DNA from: Xiphydria camelus
Lineage: Eukaryota; Arthropoda; Insecta; Hymenoptera; Xiphydriidae
Length of the DNA: 64,000 nucleotides
Reading direction: 5' to 3'
NCBI GenBank assembly: GCA_963678675.1
Contig: OY783199.1
Span: 17,415,510-17,479,509, forward strand
Position 1 is the first letter of the stretch. Each line of letters opens with the position of its first letter. The position numbers and the translations under genes were made by a program. The notes under the pieces were generated by a model. The model searched no databases, was not told the origin of the DNA, and was given only the letters and a program-made list of their open reading frames with translations. Shown piece by piece: positions 1 to 11,200 of the stretch.

Positions 1-279
1 GAGGAAATCTCAACGGAACACCGAGATATCGATGATTTCTTGCGGAAAAAAAAATTTCTTTATACACAAAATCAGCGTTATTTCATATTTCCTTTGAGAT
101 TTCGACCAAATAACCGTGCTTTTCGGAATCAGCGTAAAAAAATACATAAGATAGGGTGGTCGAGATTCCAATTCCAGAGATTTCGATTTTTCGCAAAAAT
201 CGAAATCTCTGGAATCGAATTCTCGACCATCCTATCTTATGTATTTTTTCGCGCTGATTACGAAAATGATATATTTATT
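1..279 (+). repeat. Reference unit, class B (279 bp)
   Basis: This is the shortest unit class, seen 27 times. It carries the common head (GAGGAAATCTC, GATATCGAT, A9 tract, ATCAGCG twice 57 bp apart), then a nearly perfect central inverted repeat whose tip is GATTTTTCGCAAAAATC around position 193, then the common right arm. I count 50 C and 46 G (34.4% GC) and 18 CpG in the 279 bases. Starts of all B units: 1, 925, 4137, 5061, 8628, 11840, 12764, 16685, 17609, 19532, 20456, 23357, 24281, 25538, 26462, 27698, 28934, 30191, 31115, 32351, 34253, 38797, 42691, 49248, 54827, 60386, 61955. Every one is followed by a C unit. Confidence 0.97.
127..259. repeat. Central dyad of class B
   Basis: This inverted repeat has its axis at 193. 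Pairing position by position from 191/195 outward to 127/259 without gaps, 59 of 65 positions are Watson-Crick. The exceptions are 170, 168, 166, 156 (G:T), 136 and 135 (T:G). The loop is three bases (CGC). The innermost 21 bp (171-191 with 195-215) are perfect. A hairpin or cruciform of this size is structurally possible in single-stranded DNA or a transcript. The same structure repeats in all 27 B units; the unit at 34253 has lost one base of the stem. Confidence 0.95.
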
Positions 280-385
280 GAGGAAATCTCAACGGAACAC
301 CGAGATATCGATGATTTCTTGCGGGAAAAAAAATTTCTTTATACACAAAATCAGCGTTATTTCATATTTCCCTTGAGATCTCGAC
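280..385. repeat. Second, head-region dyad shared by all unit classes
   Basis: A second axis lies at 332.5, inside the A-tract and TTT step. Ungapped pairing of 280-332 with 333-385 gives 34 of 53 Watson-Crick positions. Clear blocks are ATCTCAA with TTGAGAT, GGAA with TTCC, and GATGATTT with AAAATCAGC. It is older and more diverged than the central dyad. Its distance to the neighbouring central axes is exactly half a unit on either side (139.5 bp back to 193, 156 bp on to 488.5). Confidence 0.85.
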
Positions 386-405
386 CAAATAACCGTGCTT
401 TTCGG

Positions 406-571
406 AATCAGCGTAAAAAAATACATAAGATAGGGTGATCCAGAATTCGATTCCAGAGATTTCGATTTTTGCAAAAAATCTAAGGCATACCCCTTAGATT
501 TTTCGCAAAAATCGAAATCTCTGGAATCGAATTCTCGACCATCCTATCTTATGTATTTTTTCGCGCTGATT
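406..571. repeat. Central dyad of class C
   Basis: This inverted repeat has its axis at 488.5 and a loop at 486-491. Arms 406-485 and 492-571 pair over 80 ungapped positions, with mismatches only at 473, 441, 438 and 415 and G:T pairs at 435 and 414. The inner 44 positions (442-485 with 492-535) contain one mismatch. It includes a second GAATTC in the left arm, paired to the GAATTC of the right arm. It is the longest near-perfect palindrome in the array and recurs in every full C unit. Confidence 0.95.
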
Positions 572-591
572 ACGAAAATGATATATTTATT

Positions 592-924
592 GAGGAAATC
601 TCAACGGAACACCGAGATATCGATGATTTCTTGCGGGAAAAAAAATGTCTTTATACACAAAATCAGCGTTATTTCATATTTCCTTTGAGATCTCGACCAA
701 ATAACCGTGCTTTTCGGAATCAGCGTAAAAAAATACATCGGATAGGGTGGTCGAGATTCCAATTCCGAAGATTTTCATTTTTCGAAAAAATTGACAATTT
801 CTGTAAGGTCGGGACCTTACAGAAAATGCGATTTTTCGCAAAAATCGAAATCTCTGGAATCGAATTCTCGACCATCCTATCTTATGTATTTTTTCGCGCT
901 GATTACGAAAATGATATATTTATT
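592..924 (+). repeat. Reference unit, class A (333 bp)
   Basis: This is the most common unit, 125 copies. It differs from B by a longer and diverged hairpin tip: a left arm with TTTTCGAAAAAATTGAC, an inner 13-bp stem TTTCTGTAAGGTC, two-base loop GG, GACCTTACAGAAA (798-825), then the GATTTTTCGCAAAAATC tip sequence that B also has. The left arm reads ACATCGGATAG where B and C have ACATAAGATAG. The right arm is the same in all three classes (CTATCTTATG), so A is the class whose left arm mismatches. A units occur singly between C and B units in the left two thirds of the window and in runs of up to twelve in the right third. Confidence 0.97.
718..904. repeat. Central dyad of class A, partly decayed
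   Basis: The axis is near 811. The inner hairpin 798-810 with 813-825 is a perfect 13-bp stem with loop GG. Between about 761 and 797 the left arm aligns poorly to 826-861, with many mismatches and a one-base shift. The outer arms, AATCAGCG at 718-725 with CGCTGATT at 897-904 and GGTCGAGA with TCTCGACC, pair well again. The mismatch CGG (739-741) opposite CTT is specific to A; B and C have AAG there. This is the same dyad as in B and C with a diverged and extended tip. Confidence 0.88.
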
Positions 925-2826
925 GAGGAAATCTCAACGGAACACCGAGATATCGATGATTTCTTGCGGAAAAAAAAATTTCTTTATACACAAAATCAGC
1001 GTTATTTCATATTTCCTTTGAGATTTCGACCAAATAACCGTGCTTTTCGGAATCAGCGTAAAAAAATACATAAGATAGGGTGGTCGAGATTCCAATTCCA
1101 GAGATTTCGATTTTTCGCAAAAATCGAAATCTCTGGAATCGAATTCTCGACCATCCTATCTTATGTATTTTTTCGCGCTGATTACGAAAATGATATATTT
1201 ATTGAGGAAATCTCAACGGAACACCGAGATATCGATGATTTCTTGCGGGAAAAAAAATTTCTTTATACACAAAATCAGCGTTATTTCATATTTCCCTTGA
1301 GATCTCGACCAAATAACCGTGCTTTTCGGAATCAGCGTAAAAAAATACATAAGATAGGGTGATCCAGAATTCGATTCCAGAGATTTCGATTTTTGCAAAA
1401 AATCTAAGGCATACCCCTTAGATTTTTCGCAAAAATCGAAATCTCTGGAATCGAATTCTCGACCATCCTATCTTATGTATTTTTTCGCGCTGATTACGAA
1501 AATGATATATTTATTGAGGAAATCTCAACGGAACACCGAGATATCGATGATTTCTTGCGGGAAAAAAAATGTCTTTATACACAAAATCAGCGTTATTTCA
1601 TATTTCCTTTGAGATCTCGACCAAATAACCGTGCTTTTCGGAATCAGCGTAAAAAAATACATCGGATAGGGTGGTCGAGATTCCAATTCCGAAGATTTTC
1701 ATTTTTCGAAAAAATTGACAATTTCTGTAAGGTCGGGACCTTACAGAAAATGCGATTTTTCGCAAAAATCGAAATCTCTGGAATCGAATTCTCGACCATC
1801 CTATCTTATGTATTTTTTCGCGCTGATTACGAAAATGATATATTTATTGAGGAAATCTCAACGGAACACCGAGATATCGATGATTTCTTGCGGGAAAAAA
1901 AATGTCTTTATACACAAAATCAGCGTTATTTCATATTTCCTTTGAGATCTCGACCAAATAACCGTGCTTTTCGGAATCAGCGTAAAAAAATACATAAGAT
2001 AGGGTGATCCAGAATTCGATTCCAGAGATTTCGATTTTTGCAAAAAATCTAAGGCATACCCCTTAGATTTTTCGCAAAAATCGAAATCTCTGGAATCGAA
2101 TTCTCGACCATCCTATCTTATGTATTTTTTCGCGCTGATTACGAAAATGATATATTTATTGAGGAAATCTCAACGGAACACCGAGATATCGATGATTTCT
2201 TGCGGAAAAAAAAATTTCTTTATACACAAAATCAGCGTTATTTCATATTTCCTTTGAGATTTCGACCAAATAACCGTGCTTTTCGGAATCAGCGTAAAAA
2301 AATACATCGGATAGGGTGGTCGAGATTCCAATTCCGAAGATTTTCATTTTTCGAAAAAATTGACAATTTCTGTAAGGTCGGGACCTTACAGAAAATGCGA
2401 TTTTTCGCAAAAATCGAAATCTCTGGAATCGAATTCTCGACCATCCTATCTTATGTATTTTTTCGCGCTGATTACGAAAATGATATATTTATTGAGGAAA
2501 TCTCAACGGAACACCGAGATATCGATGATTTCTTGCGGAAAAAAAAATTTCTTTATACACAAAATCAGCGTTATTTCATATTTCCTTTGAGATTTCGACC
2601 AAATAACCGTGCTTTTCGGAATCAGCGTAAAAAAATACATCGGATAGGGTGGTCGAGATTCCAATTCCGAAGATTTTCATTTTTCGAAAAAATTGACAAT
2701 TTCTGTAAGGTCGGGACCTTACAGAAAATGCGATTTTTCGCAAAAATCGAAATCTCTGGAATCGAATTCTCGACCATCCTATCTTATGTATTTTTTCGCG
2801 CTGATTACGAAAATGATATATTTATT

Positions 2827-3158
2827 GAGGAAATCTCAACGAAACACCGAGATATCGATGATTTGTTGCGGAAAAAAAATTTCTTTATACACAAAATCAG
2901 CGTTATTTCATATTTCCTTTGAGATTTCGACCAAATAACCGTGCTTTTCGGAATCAGCGTAAAAAAATACATCGGATAGGGTGGTCGAGATTCCAATTCC
3001 GAAGATTTTCATTTTTCGAAAAAATTGACAATTTCTGTAAGGTCGGGACCTTACAGAAAATGCGATTTTTCGCAAAAATCGAAATCTCTGGAATCGAATT
3101 CTCGACCATCCTATCTTATGTATTTTTTCGCGCTGATTACGAAAATGATATATTTATT
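2827..3158 (+). repeat. A- units (332 bp, one A lost from the A-tract)
   Basis: The tract after TTGCGG has eight A instead of nine, shifting the frame. Starts: 2827, 10530, 40054, 44593, 48250, 50172, 53829, 59388. The two at 2827 and 10530 also have AACGAAACACC (G-to-A) and GATTTGTTGCGG (C-to-G), which the six others lack. There are thus at least two separate origins of the deletion, or one followed by divergence. Confidence 0.93.
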
Positions 3159-3470
3159 GAGGAAATCTCAACGGAACACCGAGATATCGATGATTTCTTG
3201 CGGGAAAAAAAATGTCTTTATACACAAAATCAGCGTTATTTCATATTTCCTTTGAGATCTCGACCAAATAACCGTGCTTTTCGGAATCAGCGTAAAAAAA
3301 TACATAAGATAGGGTGATCCAGAATTCGATTCCAGAGATTTCGATTTTTGCAAAAAATCTAAGGCATACCCCTTAGATTTTTCGCAAAAATCGAAATCTC
3401 TGGAATCGAATTCTCGACCATCCTATCTTATGTATTTTTTCGCGCTGATTACGAAAATGATATATTTATT

Positions 3471-3803
3471 GAGGAAATCTCAACGGAACACCGAGATATC
3501 GATGATTTCTTGCGGGAAAAAAAATTTCTTTATACACAAAATCAGCGTTATTTCATATTTCCTTTGAGATCTCGACCAAATAACCGTGCTTTTCGGAATC
3601 AGCGTAAAAAAATACATCGGATAGGGTGGTCGAGATTCCAATTCCGAAGATTTTCATTTTTCGAAAAAATTGACAATTTCTGTAAGGTCGGGACCTTACA
3701 GAAAATGCGATTTTTCGCAAAAATCGAAATCTCGGGAATCGAATTCTCGACCATCCTATCTTATGTATTTTTTCGCGCTGATTACGAAAATGATATATTT
3801 ATT
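3471..3803 (+). repeat. AR units, two linked substitutions
   Basis: T-to-G at 3734 (ATCTCGGGAATC) is always joined to A-to-C at 3805, in the first bases of the next unit (TTATTGCGG). Starts: 3471, 7962, 11174, 16019, 33587, 38131, 42025, 61289. An A unit and then a B-C pair follow each one, making AR-A-B-C a fixed sub-module that tracks how blocks were copied through the array. Confidence 0.93.
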
Positions 3804-6317
3804 GCGGAAATCTCAACGGAACACCGAGATATCGATGATTTCTTGCGGAAAAAAAAATTTCTTTATACACAAAATCAGCGTTATTTCATATTTCCTTTGA
3901 GATTTCGACCAAATAACCGTGCTTTTCGGAATCAGCGTAAAAAAATACATCGGATAGGGTGGTCGAGATTCCAATTCCGAAGATTTTCATTTTTCGAAAA
4001 AATTGACAATTTCTGTAAGGTCGGGACCTTACAGAAAATGCGATTTTTCGCAAAAATCGAAATCTCTGGAATCGAATTCTCGACCATCCTATCTTATGTA
4101 TTTTTTCGCGCTGATTACGAAAATGATATATTTATTGAGGAAATCTCAACGGAACACCGAGATATCGATGATTTCTTGCGGAAAAAAAAATTTCTTTATA
4201 CACAAAATCAGCGTTATTTCATATTTCCTTTGAGATTTCGACCAAATAACCGTGCTTTTCGGAATCAGCGTAAAAAAATACATAAGATAGGGTGGTCGAG
4301 ATTCCAATTCCAGAGATTTCGATTTTTCGCAAAAATCGAAATCTCTGGAATCGAATTCTCGACCATCCTATCTTATGTATTTTTTCGCGCTGATTACGAA
4401 AATGATATATTTATTGAGGAAATCTCAACGGAACACCGAGATATCGATGATTTCTTGCGGGAAAAAAAATTTCTTTATACACAAAATCAGCGTTATTTCA
4501 TATTTCCCTTGAGATCTCGACCAAATAACCGTGCTTTTCGGAATCAGCGTAAAAAAATACATAAGATAGGGTGATCCAGAATTCGATTCCAGAGATTTCG
4601 ATTTTTGCAAAAAATCTAAGGCATACCCCTTAGATTTTTCGCAAAAATCGAAATCTCTGGAATCGAATTCTCGACCATCCTATCTTATGTATTTTTTCGC
4701 GCTGATTACGAAAATGATATATTTATTGAGGAAATCTCAACGGAACACCGAGATATCGATGATTTCTTGCGGGAAAAAAAATGTCTTTATACACAAAATC
4801 AGCGTTATTTCATATTTCCTTTGAGATCTCGACCAAATAACCGTGCTTTTCGGAATCAGCGTAAAAAAATACATCGGATAGGGTGGTCGAGATTCCAATT
4901 CCGAAGATTTTCATTTTTCGAAAAAATTGACAATTTCTGTAAGGTCGGGACCTTACAGAAAATGCGATTTTTCGCAAAAATCGAAATCTCTGGAATCGAA
5001 TTCTCGACCATCCTATCTTATGTATTTTTTCGCGCTGATTACGAAAATGATATATTTATTGAGGAAATCTCAACGGAACACCGAGATATCGATGATTTCT
5101 TGCGGAAAAAAAAATTTCTTTATACACAAAATCAGCGTTATTTCATATTTCCTTTGAGATTTCGACCAAATAACCGTGCTTTTCGGAATCAGCGTAAAAA
5201 AATACATAAGATAGGGTGGTCGAGATTCCAATTCCAGAGATTTCGATTTTTCGCAAAAATCGAAATCTCTGGAATCGAATTCTCGACCATCCTATCTTAT
5301 GTATTTTTTCGCGCTGATTACGAAAATGATATATTTATTGAGGAAATCTCAACGGAACACCGAGATATCGATGATTTCTTGCGGGAAAAAAAATTTCTTT
5401 ATACACAAAATCAGCGTTATTTCATATTTCCCTTGAGATCTCGACCAAATAACCGTGCTTTTCGGAATCAGCGTAAAAAAATACATAAGATAGGGTGATC
5501 CAGAATTCGATTCCAGAGATTTCGATTTTTGCAAAAAATCTAAGGCATACCCCTTAGATTTTTCGCAAAAATCGAAATCTCTGGAATCGAATTCTCGACC
5601 ATCCTATCTTATGTATTTTTTCGCGCTGATTACGAAAATGATATATTTATTGAGGAAATCTCAACGGAACACCGAGATATCGATGATTTCTTGCGGGAAA
5701 AAAAATGTCTTTATACACAAAATCAGCGTTATTTCATATTTCCTTTGAGATCTCGACCAAATAACCGTGCTTTTCGGAATCAGCGTAAAAAAATACATCG
5801 GATAGGGTGGTCGAGATTCCAATTCCGAAGATTTTCATTTTTCGAAAAAATTGACAATTTCTGTAAGGTCGGGACCTTACAGAAAATGCGATTTTTCGCA
5901 AAAATCGAAATCTCTGGAATCGAATTCTCGACCATCCTATCTTATGTATTTTTTCGCGCTGATTACGAAAATGATATATTTATTGAGGAAATCTCAACGG
6001 AACACCGAGATATCGATGATTTCTTGCGGGAAAAAAAATGTCTTTATACACAAAATCAGCGTTATTTCATATTTCCTTTGAGATCTCGACCAAATAACCG
6101 TGCTTTTCGGAATCAGCGTAAAAAAATACATCGGATAGGGTGGTCGAGATTCCAATTCCGAAGATTTTCATTTTTCGAAAAAATTGACAATTTCTGTAAG
6201 GTCGGGACCTTACAGAAAATGCGATTTTTCGCAAAAATCGAAATCTCTGGAATCGAATTCTCGACCATCCTATCTTATGTATTTTTTCGCGCTGATTACG
6301 AAAATGATATATTTATT

Positions 6318-6650
6318 GAGGAAATCTCAACGGAACACCGAGATATCGATGATTTCTTGCGGAAAAAAAAATTTCTTTATACACAAAATCAGCGTTATTT
6401 CATATTTCCTTTGAGATCTCGAACAAATAAGCGTGCTTTTCGGAATCAGCGTAAAAAAATACATCGGATAGGGTGGTCGAGATTCCAATTCCGAAGATTT
6501 TCATTTTTCGAAAAAATTGACAATTTCTGTAAGGTCGGGACCTTACAGAAAATGCGATTTTTCGCAAAAATCGAAATCTCTGGAATCGAATTCTCGACCA
6601 TCCTATCTTATGTATTTTTTCGCGCTGATTACGAAAATGATATATTTATT
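6318..6650 (+). repeat. AN units, two linked substitutions in the head
   Basis: GAACAAATAAGCG replaces GACCAAATAACCG (C-to-A at 6423, C-to-G at 6431). Starts: 6318, 14021, 18866, 35509, 36820, 39721, 44260, 63212. The next unit is AF, A, C or A-, so recombination joints have been placed repeatedly just after this unit. Confidence 0.92.
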
Positions 6651-6983
6651 GAGGAAATCTCAACGGAACACCGAGATATCGATGATTTCTTGCGGAAAAA
6701 AAAATTTCTTTATACACAAAATCAGCGTTATTTCATATTTCCTTTGAGATTTCGACCAAATAACCGTGCTTTTCGGAATCAGCGTAAAAAAATACATCGG
6801 ATAGGGTGGTCGAGATTCCAATTCCGAAGATTTTCATTTTTCGAAAAAATTGACAATTTCTGTAAGGTCGGGACCTTACAGAAAATGCGATTTTTCGCAA
6901 AAATCGAAATCTCTGGAATCGAATTTTCGACCATCCTATCTTATGTATTTTTTCGCGCTGATTACGAAAATGATATATTTATT
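6651..6983 (+). repeat. AF mark: GAATTC to GAATTT in the right arm
   Basis: C-to-T at 6926 removes the EcoRI site that other units carry. A-class unit starts: 6651, 37153, 40054, 40714, 44593, 45586, 47917, 50172, 51165, 53496, 55730, 56724, 59055, 63545. B-class: 24281 and 28934. It is present in both A and B, so either it moved by conversion between classes or it arose twice. Confidence 0.92.
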
Positions 6984-8294
6984 GAGGAAATCTCAACGGA
7001 ACACCGAGATATCGATGATTTCTTGCGGGAAAAAAAATGTCTTTATACACAAAATCAGCGTTATTTCATATTTCCTTTGAGATCTCGACCAAATAACCGT
7101 GCTTTTCGGAATCAGCGTAAAAAAATACATAAGATAGGGTGATCCAGAATTCGATTCCAGAGATTTCGATTTTTGCAAAAAATCTAAGGCATACCCCTTA
7201 GATTTTTCGCAAAAATCGAAATCTCTGGAATCGAATTCTCGACCATCCTATCTTATGTATTTTTTCGCGCTGATTACGAAAATGATATATTTATTGAGGA
7301 AATCTCAACGGAACACCGAGATATCGATGATTTCTTGCGGAAAAAAAAATTTCTTTATACACAAAATCAGCGTTATTTCATATTTCCTTTGAGATTTCGA
7401 CCAAATAACCGTGCTTTTCGGAATCAGCGTAAAAAAATACATCGGATAGGGTGGTCGAGATTCCAATTCCGAAGATTTTCATTTTTCGAAAAAATTGACA
7501 ATTTCTGTAAGGTCGGGACCTTACAGAAAATGCGATTTTTCGCAAAAATCGAAATCTCTGGAATCGAATTCTCGACCATCCTATCTTATGTATTTTTTCG
7601 CGCTGATTACGAAAATGATATATTTATTGAGGAAATCTCAACGGAACACCGAGATATCGATGATTTCTTGCGGAAAAAAAAATTTCTTTATACACAAAAT
7701 CAGCGTTATTTCATATTTCCTTTGAGATTTCGACCAAATAACCGTGCTTTTCGGAATCAGCGTAAAAAAATACATCGGATAGGGTGGTCGAGATTCCAAT
7801 TCCGAAGATTTTCATTTTTCGAAAAAATTGACAATTTCTGTAAGGTCGGGACCTTACAGAAAATGCGATTTTTCGCAAAAATCGAAATCTCTGGAATCGA
7901 ATTCTCGACCATCCTATCTTATGTATTTTTTCGCGCTGATTACGAAAATGATATATTTATTGAGGAAATCTCAACGGAACACCGAGATATCGATGATTTC
8001 TTGCGGAAAAAAAAATTTCTTTATACACAAAATCAGCGTTATTTCATATTTCCTTTGAGATTTCGACCAAATAACCGTGCTTTTCGGAATCAGCGTAAAA
8101 AAATACATCGGATAGGGTGGTCGAGATTCCAATTCCGAAGATTTTCATTTTTCGAAAAAATTGACAATTTCTGTAAGGTCGGGACCTTACAGAAAATGCG
8201 ATTTTTCGCAAAAATCGAAATCTCGGGAATCGAATTCTCGACCATCCTATCTTATGTATTTTTTCGCGCTGATTACGAAAATGATATATTTATT

Positions 8295-11200
8295 GCGGAA
8301 ATCTCAACGGAACACCGAGATATCGATGATTTCTTGCGGAAAAAAAAATTTCTTTATACACAAAATCAGCGTTATTTCATATTTCCTTTGAGATTTCGAC
8401 CAAATAACCGTGCTTTTCGGAATCAGCGTAAAAAAATACATCGGATAGGGTGGTCGAGATTCCAATTCCGAAGATTTTCATTTTTCGAAAAAATTGACAA
8501 TTTCTGTAAGGTCGGGACCTTACAGAAAATGCGATTTTTCGCAAAAATCGAAATCTCTGGAATCGAATTCTCGACCATCCTATCTTATGTATTTTTTCGC
8601 GCTGATTACGAAAATGATATATTTATTGAGGAAATCTCAACGGAACACCGAGATATCGATGATTTCTTGCGGAAAAAAAAATTTCTTTATACACAAAATC
8701 AGCGTTATTTCATATTTCCTTTGAGATTTCGACCAAATAACCGTGCTTTTCGGAATCAGCGTAAAAAAATACATAAGATAGGGTGGTCGAGATTCCAATT
8801 CCAGAGATTTCGATTTTTCGCAAAAATCGAAATCTCTGGAATCGAATTCTCGACCATCCTATCTTATGTATTTTTTCGCGCTGATTACGAAAATGATATA
8901 TTTATTGAGGAAATCTCAACGGAACACCGAGATATCGATGATTTCTTGCGGGAAAAAAAATTTCTTTATACACAAAATCAGCGTTATTTCATATTTCCCT
9001 TGAGATCTCGACCAAATAACCGTGCTTTTCGGAATCAGCGTAAAAAAATACATAAGATAGGGTGATCCAGAATTCGATTCCAGAGATTTCGATTTTTGCA
9101 AAAAATCTAAGGCATACCCCTTAGATTTTTCGCAAAAATCGAAATCTCTGGAATCGAATTCTCGACCATCCTATCTTATGTATTTTTTCGCGCTGATTAC
9201 GAAAATGATATATTTATTGAGGAAATCTCAACGGAACACCGAGATATCGATGATTTCTTGCGGGAAAAAAAATGTCTTTATACACAAAATCAGCGTTATT
9301 TCATATTTCCTTTGAGATCTCGACCAAATAACCGTGCTTTTCGGAATCAGCGTAAAAAAATACATCGGATAGGGTGGTCGAGATTCCAATTCCGAAGATT
9401 TTCATTTTTCGAAAAAATTGACAATTTCTGTAAGGTCGGGACCTTACAGAAAATGCGATTTTTCGCAAAAATCGAAATCTCTGGAATCGAATTCTCGACC
9501 ATCCTATCTTATGTATTTTTTCGCGCTGATTACGAAAATGATATATTTATTGAGGAAATCTCAACGGAACACCGAGATATCGATGATTTCTTGCGGGAAA
9601 AAAAATGTCTTTATACACAAAATCAGCGTTATTTCATATTTCCTTTGAGATCTCGACCAAATAACCGTGCTTTTCGGAATCAGCGTAAAAAAATACATAA
9701 GATAGGGTGATCCAGAATTCGATTCCAGAGATTTCGATTTTTGCAAAAAATCTAAGGCATACCCCTTAGATTTTTCGCAAAAATCGAAATCTCTGGAATC
9801 GAATTCTCGACCATCCTATCTTATGTATTTTTTCGCGCTGATTACGAAAATGATATATTTATTGAGGAAATCTCAACGGAACACCGAGATATCGATGATT
9901 TCTTGCGGAAAAAAAAATTTCTTTATACACAAAATCAGCGTTATTTCATATTTCCTTTGAGATTTCGACCAAATAACCGTGCTTTTCGGAATCAGCGTAA
10001 AAAAATACATCGGATAGGGTGGTCGAGATTCCAATTCCGAAGATTTTCATTTTTCGAAAAAATTGACAATTTCTGTAAGGTCGGGACCTTACAGAAAATG
10101 CGATTTTTCGCAAAAATCGAAATCTCTGGAATCGAATTCTCGACCATCCTATCTTATGTATTTTTTCGCGCTGATTACGAAAATGATATATTTATTGAGG
10201 AAATCTCAACGGAACACCGAGATATCGATGATTTCTTGCGGAAAAAAAAATTTCTTTATACACAAAATCAGCGTTATTTCATATTTCCTTTGAGATTTCG
10301 ACCAAATAACCGTGCTTTTCGGAATCAGCGTAAAAAAATACATCGGATAGGGTGGTCGAGATTCCAATTCCGAAGATTTTCATTTTTCGAAAAAATTGAC
10401 AATTTCTGTAAGGTCGGGACCTTACAGAAAATGCGATTTTTCGCAAAAATCGAAATCTCTGGAATCGAATTCTCGACCATCCTATCTTATGTATTTTTTC
10501 GCGCTGATTACGAAAATGATATATTTATTGAGGAAATCTCAACGAAACACCGAGATATCGATGATTTGTTGCGGAAAAAAAATTTCTTTATACACAAAAT
10601 CAGCGTTATTTCATATTTCCTTTGAGATTTCGACCAAATAACCGTGCTTTTCGGAATCAGCGTAAAAAAATACATCGGATAGGGTGGTCGAGATTCCAAT
10701 TCCGAAGATTTTCATTTTTCGAAAAAATTGACAATTTCTGTAAGGTCGGGACCTTACAGAAAATGCGATTTTTCGCAAAAATCGAAATCTCTGGAATCGA
10801 ATTCTCGACCATCCTATCTTATGTATTTTTTCGCGCTGATTACGAAAATGATATATTTATTGAGGAAATCTCAACGGAACACCGAGATATCGATGATTTC
10901 TTGCGGGAAAAAAAATGTCTTTATACACAAAATCAGCGTTATTTCATATTTCCTTTGAGATCTCGACCAAATAACCGTGCTTTTCGGAATCAGCGTAAAA
11001 AAATACATAAGATAGGGTGATCCAGAATTCGATTCCAGAGATTTCGATTTTTGCAAAAAATCTAAGGCATACCCCTTAGATTTTTCGCAAAAATCGAAAT
11101 CTCTGGAATCGAATTCTCGACCATCCTATCTTATGTATTTTTTCGCGCTGATTACGAAAATGATATATTTATTGAGGAAATCTCAACGGAACACCGAGAT

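Larger units (their letters stand above)
1..591 (+). repeat. Array segment 1: B-C (left window edge)
   Basis: Unit starts are B1 and C280. The window happens to begin at a unit head; the array clearly extends to the left. With the units that follow, the order B C A B C A C A A from position 1 recurs at 19532 (offset 19,531) up to about 22,357, so this edge belongs to a block used again elsewhere. Confidence 0.95.
280..591 (+). repeat. Reference unit, class C (312 bp)
   Basis: This class is seen 48 times including the 328-bp and partial versions. It shares head and right arm with A and B but has a longer hairpin tip: ATCTAAGG, six-base loop CATACC, CCTTAGAT at 478-499. It also has GGTGATCC where A and B have GGTGGTCG, which puts a TGA in the frame otherwise open through A and B. 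Two subtypes exist. C units after B mostly carry TTTCCCTTGAG with GGGAAAAAAAATTTC. C units after A mostly carry TTTCCTTTGAG with GGGAAAAAAAATGTC. Exceptions are C24560 and C29213 (second subtype after a B) and C35842 (first subtype after an A). That pattern suggests B and the first C subtype have travelled together as a 591-bp dimer. Confidence 0.97.
592..8294 (+). repeat. Array segment 2: 24 units, 7,703 bp
   Basis: Unit starts: A592 B925 C1204 A1516 C1849 A2161 A2494 A-2827 C3159 AR3471 A3804 B4137 C4416 A4728 B5061 C5340 A5652 A5985 AN6318 AF6651 C6984 A7296 A7629 AR7962. The first 20 units recur in the same order and with almost all the same variant marks from 8295, 7,703 bp on; the match fades within AF6651. 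The stretch A5652 A5985 AN6318 AF6651 C6984 A7296 recurs at 36154. AF6651 to A9864 recurs at 40714. Confidence 0.95.

Noticed and set aside
444..454. Pol III B-box-like AATTCGATTCC in C units (tRNA-derived element)
   Set aside because: It matches GGTTCGANTCC except for the first two G, but there is no A box at a suitable distance and no tRNA fold; the motif is explained by the palindrome.
478..504. Hairpin followed by TTTTT as a bacterial-type terminator
   Set aside because: It is part of a much longer dyad repeated in every C unit, with no genes around it and a clearly eukaryotic-type satellite context.
791..796. TTGACA-like and TATACA promoter motifs in each unit
   Set aside because: They are short AT-rich matches expected by chance, repeated with the unit, without matching partner elements at proper spacing or a gene downstream.
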